The notes beneath the pieces are model-generated. The model saw only the letters and a list, made by a program, of their open reading frames with translations, made no database searches and was not told the origin of the DNA. The translations under genes and the position numbers were made by a program. This document shows positions 50,201 through 61,200 of a stretch of 64,000 nucleotides of DNA, piece after piece (the stretch's first letter is position 1; every line of letters begins with the position of its first letter). Origin of the DNA: Trogon surrucura (lineage: Eukaryota > Chordata > Aves > Trogoniformes > Trogonidae); the NCBI GenBank assembly GCA_020746105.1, contig CM036635.1:12046001-12110000 (forward strand), read 5' to 3'.

Positions 50201-52032
50201 CTATACCTTTCAGAGCGCTCACCATACAAAAACAGTGTGCTTCAAGTTACAGGATAGCAGGAGTGGATGAGGGAGAGGCATTAGAGTGCTGCTAGTGCCA
50301 TTAATCGTGTATATTGATTGAATCCTGAATGCTTTTTCAGTCTGACAGATTGGAATGCCTGTGGTAACCCCTCACTCAAATGTATGTTCTGTTTCATTCT
50401 CTTTTACATCCTTCACAAAATCTCCCGGGAAGACACAGAGGCTTTCCTCTCCCGGCTGTCCTCGCCTGCCAAACATCCAGGCGCCCTCTCATCCTCCCGT
50501 TAATACCTCACTGACCTCACGGCAAAAGCCTGCAGCAAATTTAAAAATCCCTTTCCAGAGGCCTGTAAAATAACGCCCCTCTGTGGTTTTACTGCCTCTG
50601 AAGAGGGCTGTGCTCCCCGGGAGCTGTGTGTTACGCGCCCTGTGAGGGCACAAGCGACACACAGCAAGTGTCACCGCAGGTCCCACACTCCCTCGGCAAG
50701 TTTAACCTCGGGCGCACCTACGCACCTACGATGTGCAGGAGCTACTGACACACATTGACTCCACTTTTTTTTTTAACTTGTCTCACATTTAAAGACATTA
50801 ATATTCTGACTGCACATCAAAAAAGACTGGTGAATGGTACCTGTCTATAAATAGCCACACAGAGTGTCTAAAACCACTTTCTCACCGTTCCATACCCGCT
50901 CTCGGTTGCGTCTTGTTTGCCCGCTAGACAGAAACTAACTGCAAGTCCTGCAGAGGCATGTAGACAGATAAAATGAAGACAAATTGCATTCGCTGCCTGT
51001 ATTATATAATAGTTTTGGATTAAAACTTCCTTACCATGCTAGTATCCTTCTTCTTGCATTTGGCAGAATAAGACAGTACAGTCTTCCCAAAATATGCCGA
51101 ATGAAACGACTCATGCCAAGCGTTTCAGGTATTTTTAGACTACTGCAGTAGAATAAACACTGCAAGACTATTCTTACAGTTCACATTCTGAGTCTATTAG
51201 TACTTTTAGAAGTTATCTTAGACAACGCTCCCGTCACGGATGGTCAGTTTCACGGAACTCAAAAGAATTATTTGAGAGTCGGGGAGCGAAGCCACCTCTT
51301 ACAGTCCCTCATAGATTAGCACCCTGAGAAAGTTCCAGCAGCTACCCCAACGCAGCTCGATTCCAAGACGCTGAACCATGAGACTGATTCTTCTAAAAAA
51401 TCTCTGTGGCACACTGCAACCTGATTCGCCGTGTCTGATATCATTTAAGCACACAACACACGTAAATAAACAAATGGTTGGAAAACAAGGAACTGGTGTA
51501 TACAGATTAAGGCGGCAACATTTCCCCCAGAAATATTTCTACTCTAATTGTTGAAAAAAGTCAATAATAAATCAATTTCTCAGCTGTGCAGGCACACTCT
51601 GCCATATAATCTACTTTAGAAAAATATCATTCAATACAAGAACTCAAGTGTCTGCACAACTAGAATATAGGAAAAATAATTTAAGGGGAAAAAAAATGAA
51701 ACTAATTGTAGTGCATGGTAGGCTTAAATTAGGCATTCAGAATCAGCACATTCTGAAAAGTACATCTCAGAACAGACTTGGTCAATACATAGATCTCTAA
51801 ATTTCCTTCCATCTCTAATATTGGATTGTTGAGAACATGCACACCACGCTCAGTTGATTAAAGTGAGAGAAAAGCCTTTCAAACGTGGCTTTTTTGTTTT
51901 CTCTCCCGTGTTTCACAGTCAGACTCATGGTGATTCAGTCGTAGCCTCCATCCCAACCTCTGCAGCAACTTGATCTTTTCACCTTCTTGCATCTCACCCG
52001 TGTCCTTCCTTACGCTGGACACGGCGTCTCGA
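47229..52032 (-). other. MFSD11: Presumed 3' UTR of MFSD11
   Basis: The sequence after the MFSD11 stop codon is AT-rich, free of CR1 and without coding signature for about 4.8 kb. The first canonical AATAAA met on the minus strand with a TG-rich element after it is at 47258-47253. A weaker ATTAAA at 49795-49790 could give a shorter 3' UTR. The length is inferred from these signals, without transcript evidence. Confidence 0.45.
49337..49405. repeat. 23-bp minisatellite, three copies
   Basis: Three consecutive 23-bp units, each beginning CATACAGCTGGGGAGATT, differ by a single T/C in the middle copy. Each contains the E-box CAGCTG. The array lies in the presumed MFSD11 3' UTR. Confidence 0.95.
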
Positions 52033-52200
52033 TCAGATGCTGCTGTAGTCCGAGCCCCGGGCAGCAAGAGCCGCTGCTGCTTCCCACTCCACGGCAAAGA
52101 AGGTCATTGTTCCGAAGAAGCCCACGACCACCATGATCAGGAGTTGCCACTGCAGAAGGAAGTAGTTGCTGTAGAAATATGCAACTGCAGCACAGATGGA
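52033..52200 (-). CDS. MFSD11: MFSD11 terminal coding exon: end of TM11, TM12, C-terminus
   Basis: The coding part is 168 nt, acceptor CTCCCAG after a T-rich tract. It encodes [40 protein letters not shown] and [15 protein letters not shown], then TGA (52035-52033). Human ends AAAFVARGSDYRSI. The exon continues as 3' UTR. Confidence 0.96.
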   Translation of the reverse strand, partial: SICAAVAYFYSNYFLLQWQLLIMVVVGFFGTMTFFAVEWEAAAALAARGSDYSSI

Positions 52201-55200
52201 CTGGGAGAAAAAAAACACAGCGTAAAAAGATTATCAGTGGAGAAATCCAGGCTAGTATTACTGTACAAGGATCATCAAATTGACATACACGCAGTTTAAT
52301 ATGCAACTCTCAGTAGTAGGCTTCTCTAGAAGATTTATAATCTTCCAACCCTCAACATATGTCTCAGTATGATATACAACACACGGCTTTACTTGCTATT
52401 TAAGTAGTGCTCACTGCAGAAAGTGAACACCGCTCAAAAGCGCTTGTAGCATCGCAAGTGCAGTTCTGTGGTATTTGAAAACTGTTTGTCAAGAAACGAC
52501 ACTGCCAAGGCTTTAAGACAAAACCTACTTGTACAGCATCACAAACTGTATCAAAATAGCTGGAGGCTTTGACAGGCAGTTTTGCTTACTTGCAATCTGC
52601 CCTTTTCAAAGGTAACATTTTCATTAGAGTTCTTATCAATAATCTTTATATTCCGTGTCCATCTCAAATCCCTACATATCACTGTGATATAAAACTGGTG
52701 TCGTACACAAGGAAAAAGACAAGTGTCTTTGCAAAACAAGCAGTTGTCATCTTTTAAACTAGACAGAGCCCAACGTCTGCTCCCAGCACTAGCTCGCTAT
52801 CGGTGTGGCCACGCAGGAACAGCTTCGCTGCCCTGCACCGGTGTTTCTCTGCTCCTCTCTCTGATCAACACAGATCATGACCTGGAAAGTTCAGTATCAA
52901 ACAAGATTAATGCCTCTGAGCGAAGAGATCTATCCAAAACACAGCAGATGTACGGATGTTGTATAATTCACTGAGTCTCCAGCACAAGTGCATTTATTTT
53001 GGCATTTTGACAACTTGAAACCAGGTAACAATTACTTAACTCTCATGCCCACCGGATAACTCCCAGTGATACACTACAACAACATCCACACACTCTCCAG
53101 CTACTCTTTACCCAACCTGTTTCCTTTTAACTCACACCCACCTGTCCAAGACTCCAAGTAAATAAATCCAATAAATGACTATTCAAATGAAATCCAAATC
53201 CGGTTAGCCACACTAGCCTTTTGACTTTGAACTACAATCCCCGACACCTCTAACCTCCATCAAAATGTGTAAATAATCGCAGTTTGATCATATAATCACA
53301 CCAAGCTACGCAATCAAGCTACTTTATCGCCTGCAAAAGATGAAAATCCAGGCTGAAATCCTTTGCAGAAATAACTTCTTTTTCTTTCTCAGCTCATTAA
53401 AAAACCCAGCCCAGTTTTCCAATAACATTCCAACAGCCAGACTTTCAAAAAGCTGTCTCATGTAATACCTGAACAAACTTGAAGATGGCAAAGGCAGGAG
53501 CACTGTCTTCTGAATACAGGAATCCCAAAATACTGAGGAGCTGGGTGTTAAAGCAGCTGTCCCCGAGGCCCAACAGAAAGCTGCAGAGTATGGCCACCTC
53601 TTTGCTGAAGGAGAAAATTAATCAAATTTAAAAGCCATTTGTTCAAACATTTTACACATCTATAAGCTATTTTACTCAGAAAGTGAGAACGAAAGTTCTC
53701 AAACTTTGAATTTCACAGGAAAAGAGCTGAGAACACTTGGCAGAAGGAATAGTTTCATCAGATTTTTACTTGTTGAATGCTAAAACTCCTGTTAGTGTTA
53801 CCTGCAGTCAATTCTGCGCCGAATTAGAATGGCTACAACTCATTTTGGTGCTTGGAGCCACAAACCCCACAAGGCAGCAATTAAAAACTGAGGCACGCGC
53901 AGCGAGTGCACAAAAGCTGCGGGAGGATTAGAGAAACGCCAATTCACTTTGCAGGAAAATACCCCAGTTCAATACAGACCAGTCATCATGGGCACAAACA
54001 CTTATAACTGCAAGTCAGCAGCTCTGACTGCACAAACTGACACCACCACGTTTTCACAGAAATTGGCAAAAATACACCCCGAAGGAACGTTGTCATGATG
54101 AGGCAGGAAAGCTTCTTGTATTCTTCCCCTAACACCAGGTGGTGTAAGGGACAGGTTCCAGTCAGACGAGTGCACTTGGATAAGCGGCGTTCCAAGACTG
54201 GGGAAGGTCGTTCCACGGCAGGAGGCTGGCGCTCCCTGCTGCAGGAAATCCCAGCCCAACACTCTTTGAAAATAAACTGAACTCCCGATGTCCATACAAT
54301 AGCTGCTGGTCCCACTATTGTACCAGGTGTCAGGAACGTTATCAAATATCCTCATGCTTTTTAAATTCCTAAATTTTTAAATGCCGTTTAAATTTCTAAA
54401 ATGGGTGCACACTGGTAGGATACCAACCTTTAATAAAAACAGAATTCCTGAAAGCCTTTTCTGTGGAGTTAGTCACTACACAGAAAAGCAGCTTCAAGCA
54501 GTTTTCTATTACAGCACCAAGCTCTTTATGTCTCGATGGACTTGATGATCTCAAGGGTCTTTTCCAACCCGAACGATTCTACGATCTGGAGCTACACCAG
54601 CCAAAGGAAAAGGTTTACATACCTCGGAATCATGTAAGCAACATCATTTGTTCCTTCCATAGAAGCAATAGGGGCGTTATTTGGCATATTGAAAAAAATC
54701 AAATAAAAGGCTATGAAATGCACAACGATGCCCAGCATCACGACAGGGTTCCTGCCAAAGCGGTTATTCTTGCTCAGCAAGCCAAAGATTCCTCCACCTG
54801 CACAAGCGGAAAAGAACAGATCGTTAGACCAGAACTGAAGTTGTAAAGAACAGAAGCAAACTTAAAATACTGAGGAAAAAAATAACAAATCCTAGAAACT
54901 ATTTAAAAACAGAACATAAAAATGCTGAAAACGCCCTGGCAACACTAGAGGCAAGCGTTCCATTCTCAGCCTTGCGTATTTCTTTGCACTAACCCAAAAA
55001 CCTTAGGGTTCAGAGGCATCAGGATTTCGCAGCCCAGTCTGCGGTTATTTTAGATGGTGTAACGTACAATTCGCAGTGCAATAAGGAACTGTGTTGACAA
55101 TTTTATTTCTAATACTTCATTCTTTTATTTACATAATCATTGCTGGAAGCTTGAAAGACTCTATTCAGTTAAATATAAAAAAAAGCCATTTTGAGTAACT

Positions 55201-58200
55201 ACATCATCTCAATCCTTTTTGCCTACAAAGCGGTAAATTTAGACTCACCTAAAATTTCTCCAACACCAATAAAAATACCAGAGAGACCAATAAGGCTTTT
55301 TTCTTCACTGCCAAACCGGTTCACAGCACCAATGCATGTTCCATATACTCCAGAAAAGAACGTTAATTCCAAACCTTCGAAAGAAATCAAACAGAACTGA
55401 CAGATGAACTATTAAGAAAGTTATTAATAAATGCTCTATGTCTCTAAAGGCTGTTTTTCCCTGAAGTACCTTTCAAATACATACATTAAAATGAGGTGTG
55501 TGTAACAGAAGCTATTAGGGAATTTTAATCTATGTAATTATGTTATTCTATGCCAGTTTATGAAAATCATATTAGAAAAATCACTAATTAGTGTCACACA
55601 CACTCAGGTTCAGTACTGCTGCCGTTGACACAGTCTCTATGTAGAGTTTCTATTTCTGCTTGTCAAGAACTTTGGAATTTCACATGAAAGGCTTTGGAGG
55701 TTTCCGTACTCCCACCTCCAAGATATGGCATTTCTGAGAAAAACTCCCTACAACCCCAAATACCAAAAGAGCTAAGAGTCCTAAAACAGACTGCTACTTT
55801 TCTATGCATAGTGAACTAAAACTGAGAAAGGACGACTGATGTTTGTTTAAAACTCTTCTTTCTTTCTACTGTGTGAGAAAAAGGAAGAGAGCTGAGTCCA
55901 ACTAGCAAAAAAATCAGTGTAAAAAAAAAAAAAACCAGTCCCTTTATAAGAAGTATATTTAAAACAATGCAAAGTCTTATACCTAAACCAGATCAAAAAT
56001 AGAATCGTTTCTCATCTGCCACCTCTGCTTCCTGTTCACTGCAGAAGTGTGGTGCACCATACCCTGGGCTCCCCGCAGCAGGTACCTCCCGCGCTGTATG
56101 AACCTGCAGAGCTGCAGAAAGGGGTGAGCTTTGAGCTGTCTTAATAATCCAATCGTCAATTTGGGAAATAAAAGCTTTTGTTGGCCTTGTGGGATTTTGT
56201 GGTTTCCTGCATAAAGTGGCGATATTGACCGAGAGCCACCAGATGGCAGCAGCTACTTTTTTTTTCATAGACTCAGAGAATCAATCGGGCTGGAAAAGAC
56301 CTCGGAGATCATCAAGTCCAACCCTTGGTCCAACTCTAGATCACGGCACTAAGTGCCATGCCCAATCTCAGTTTAAAAACCTCCAGGGACGGTGAATCCA
56401 CCACCCCCCTGGGCAGGCCATTCCAATGCCTGACCACTCTCTGTAAAGAATTTCTGTCTAATAGCCAGCCTAAATTTTCCCTGGCAGAGCTTAAGTCCGT
56501 GCCCCCTTGTACTGTTGCGAACTGCCTGGGAGAAGAGACCAGTCCCCACCTGGCTGTAACTCCCCTTCAGGTAGTTACAGAGTGTGATGAGGTCACCTCC
56601 AAGCCTCCTCTTCTCCAGACTAAACAGCCCCAGCTCCCTCAGCCTCTCCCCATAGGCCTTGTGTTCCAAGCTGGACTGTTTTGGGGTTTTTTTCTGCTAC
56701 CTGTAGAACTAAATTTCAGATCAATCAGGCAAAACGTGGCTCCCGTTGTTATCTTACACCGAATTCCCGAGGCACTGAACGCCTAAGAGGGAGCCAAGTG
56801 AGTTCACTGGGGTGTTGTGTGGGGTGCTGTGATGCACCGTGTAACCCAGATACCCGAGTGCCTGGGGCAAGCTGACTCCACGGCCACTCCTGCTCTTTCT
56901 CTGCCAGCAGCCGACTGCAAACCGCAGCGCTGCTCACAGCTTGTTTGCATCCAAGTCTTTCTTTTCACCTACAAGAGCTAACGATTTTTCCTAACAGCGA
57001 CTCAGAGCTGAGGTTCTGAAAACGGATCTGTTCTCCTTGAAGCTTAACTTGATGGTGAACAGAACTGCACCTGAAGCGAAATAAAAGAGCAAGAAACCCC
57101 CCAAAATCTGTTCAAGGATCCCAGTAACATTCGGAACATTTTATAGTATTTTTTTTGTGGAAGAATCACCTTAGCAGTATGGGAAAAATAAATATTTTTT
57201 TTTTTTTACAGCTCGTACCTTCACCTAACAAAGGCGGACCAGGTTTAAATAAAGCTGCTAAAAAGAAAGAGCTCTTGCTACAGCAAATACTAGTGACAAA
57301 AGCAGTTCAAACCAGCTAAACTTTTACCGAACGCAACCAAGGCTAAAATGAAGATTGTCAGTAACGTCCCACAGCTCGATGGAGGAGACACAAAGTACAG
57401 CCTACAACATCTATTTTAATATGAACGCAGCGCGGTGCAATCGCATTAAGCAATCTACGACCTACAGAGAGTGGAACTCCAAATCGCACAAAAACCAGCT
57501 ACGCAGATTTTGCCTAACCCTCAGCTTGGGTGCCCCAGAACTGTACAGGATTGCTACGGCTGTCAGGACGTGCAGGTTCAGGCGCAGCCCTCTTCCCGTG
57601 CAGAAACGCCTTCCAAAACACAGAAATGTTGTTAAGTAATTTGTTTTAAAGATAATCGAAATATTCGAGTAATGTTTGCAGAAATACGGAACTGCGCTCC
57701 TGCTCTGGGGTTAAAATCCCAAATGTTCCCGCTCTGGGGTTAAAACCCCAGCCTGACCCTGCTCCACGATGACACGCTCTGCTCGCTTCCTACCTGTGTA
57801 AGCTGTTGTAACGCTGAGAAGCAGAATCTCTTTGGTGAAGCTCAGCTTTATAGATTTCTCTGTAAAGACACAATAATAGAAATTAATGCAACTGATAACA
57901 GTATTAAGACAACCTACACTTCCAAAAGCAGGTTAAAATTACACTTTATTACAGTAAACAACACGAAACAAACCAACCCTGACTTGCCTTTGAAAGAAAT
58001 GCTGTTATCTGACATTCTTTTTGGTAAGAAATGCAAGAGAAGAAATATTAAAGAGGGGATGCAAAGTTTTCAGTTGTAAGGCAATTTTCTGCGCATTGTA
58101 TTTTTGTACTCTCACTTCACGGCAGTTGTCTGCTAAACAGATAAATAAATTCTCAGTGAAGACAGCCACGTGCTCAAAACAAGCTTAACAGTCCCCGGCA

Positions 58201-61200
58201 GACCACAGCAAAATTCAGTGGAAACTGCAGATGTTCCCAGTTCAACAGACTTGGGTTTAACTGTTATTATGAGGTGACAAAACATGTAACTTCTTTCTCT
58301 TGCTTTGCTAGTGATTTTTTTTAAAAAAAAAAACACCAAAAACCAGAACAAACATTCATGCACCAGCTTCCCCAAGTGGTGACCACTTCTTGTCGAGCTC
58401 ATCCCTGCAAGGAAGCTGTCATAAAGTGGTTTGGATCTGAAACTCCACTAAAACAAAATAACCCTCCAAACTTCTCCTGGACTACAACAGGACGGAGTTA
58501 AGAGCGAAGTCGGCTTCACCCGTCTGGCAGTGGAGCGTTGTTTGTGTGGCACCGTCACCTGGAAGGAGCACTTCGGAGGCGCAGCCAGACAGCTCCCACC
58601 ACTTGCCCACGCGTTTGCTTCCGTGGTTCCCAAGTGGTTCCAGCTGCAAGCCCCATGCTGGCTGGGCTCAGAATCCCAAATCTCACAGAGGCAAACGAAT
58701 CCCCTTCGGGCTCAAAACTCATCAGCCCTGTATCCCTAAGCGAGTTGTCATTGCTGGTCTGAAAGCCATTCCTGAAGAGGCTTGGACTGCTTTAAACTGG
58801 AGATGTGGAGTGGGCTGTTACCTCCGGGACTGACTGCAAGTGATGTAGAGTTAAGCTCAGATGACGGGGAGGGATCACACAGCCCCTTTCCAAAGGAAGA
58901 TGCAAAAGAAGATGCTGAAAAAGTTGAGCTTTCAGAATGCTGAGAGAATGGGCCTGAAAGTAACGCCATCAGCAAACCCATTGTTCTCTCAGTGAAAAGT
59001 GGAGAAGATGACTCCCAAGCGTGCCCTTCGGGAATTCCGTTAAATATACGGAATAAATTTACGGAGCTTCAGAAGAAAAATCGTGAAATGAAGACCCAAG
59101 CAACTGAGGAAAACAACAGCCGAAAAAGAAAGCGCTGTAGAAAAGGAAAACAGAAAAACAACGATGGAGAGACTAAGAGGAGTCAACAGTTGGTGAATGA
59201 AGACAAATGGAAAGAGCTTACACAGTACTTTGGAATCAATGATAGGTTGAATCACCTGTGGACGCAAACCTCCACAAAAGGTGCCTGCTGGCAGTCATTT
59301 CTCCAAGCCAGCCACCCCTGAAGGTCTATGTTCGAAGTGGAATAACTGCGATGCGTTCCAAAAACCTTACTCGTTCACAGATTTTTGTTCTAAGTGGTTT
59401 GTACTTGATGACATCAGCAGCAGAATCGTGGGGAGCTGGAAAGAACACGTCAGTGTTTTCTGAAGCAATTCTCACACGAAACAGTACTTACTGAAGGCAG
59501 CCACTGCTCTCGTCATTTTGTTTTCTGCAGACCTGGGTAAACAAATGACTTTGTCAAAATAGAAAAAGAATAACCACACAGTATTGCTATGCTAGAAGGA
59601 AGCTTCATATTTCAAATTTTCTGTACATTTCTTGGCCCAGCACTGTACACTGGAATGTGCCAATATATTATTAAAAGTTTCTGAGAATCTGAAGTACTAA
59701 CACAAAAATTTGCTTTCTGTGCTAGTGAATGCCACGCAAAAACTAATCTGCTTAACAAAATCTTTCTTCTGAGTGCTTTTAGCTTTCCACTGGCATACTT
59801 CCTGAAGTGTTTTTAACATTTTCATTGTTCTTTACATAAAGTATTTAAAGTGATGGCTCAGACAAAGCTGTACTGAACCTGTGTACCTATGCATTTCTAA
59901 TATGTTTATCAGGGTGGCACATACATATTTACTGAAGACGTAAAAAAGTTGTTCAGTACGTAAAAGAGAAACCATCATACGGGATTCATTTTTGTTTATT
60001 CCAGCCTTTAAGCTGAGCTGATGGGGCAAGACAGACTGTGTAAGGCAGATACATGTTTAAGAACAATCAGTGGAGAAGAGAGGTAAAAAGTGGATTTCCA
60101 AAAGCACTTAGTTATGAATGGAAAAACTGAATGTGCAGTACTGCACTCCACTCCTGAAAGTGTATCACATAAGGAACAGTAATTCTCGCTTGTTCAAGTA
60201 CAGATACTTTTCTATTAAATCTGTGAAATCTACAGGTTATTCATCACATTCATGTTTCCAGTGTAGAATGCACAACGCTCCCCAGAGGAGCGGGCACGCA
60301 AGCGAGGGCGTGTGATGTTATCGCCACAAGCACTTACGAGCTGTCCCCCGGGATTTCATTAGCAGAATCTTCCTCCCCTGGAGTTTTTGCGTCCTCTTGT
60401 CTCCTGATCAGAAAGAACAGAACTGTGCCCACAAGACTGATAACGGTCAGAGCAATGAAGACGGTTCTGCGATCACTCTCTGCGGAAAAACAAAGAAGAG
60501 TCGTGAGTAGATACCCCAAAGCAATTCGAACCCATTCAGCTGCAGCCAAAGAACCACCACGACACAATCCCCGTTGGGTCCCCGTGTGTTGCCTGAGCTG
60601 GTTGAGAGGCGTCCCTGCCCGTGACAGGGAGGTTGAATTAGACGATCTCTAAGGTCCCTTCCAGCCTGGGCCATTCTGGGATGATTCTATGACAAAAGCA
60701 GTTTTAAAGGCACGCTCATTTCCTAACTTGCCTTCCGCACGGAGCAAGGGGTACACAGGTTTCGGTACCTTCTGAGAACCAGGAGCTGCCAGCAAATTCC
60801 TGTCTTAGTTTTACGATGCCAACAAAACATCAGCATTTCAAAGAGTGCCACTCGAGTCTTCTGCCAGGCAAAGGCCGGGACCGAGGAGGAGCCAATTAAC
60901 AAGGGAATGGCATAAATTATTAGCAGAAGGTACATCTTGCAGGATCTACGCAATCCAGAGTGGACACAGTAAAGCACCGCAAACCCCTTCTGATTTCTAA
61001 AAGAAAAAAGCTCTTTCTCAGCTTCAGAAACATTAATGCCATAAACTGGTGGGTTTGTAAACTACAATGGCCTGAAACCTGCCACGGCTCAAGGTGCAGC
61101 TGGAGGAAGGAAACTGCTGCCCAGGCACCAGCTCCACTACACTAACAACTCTGTAATACAGAAACCATTCCCATTTACAGATATTAAGCAGAGGGGAAAA

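Larger units (their letters stand above)
57860..59491 (-). other. MFSD11 intron containing the FAM204A copy
   Basis: A 1.63-kb intron. Its right half is occupied by a plus-strand, intron-free FAM204A-like sequence and by 200 bp of unassigned sequence after it. Confidence 0.8.
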
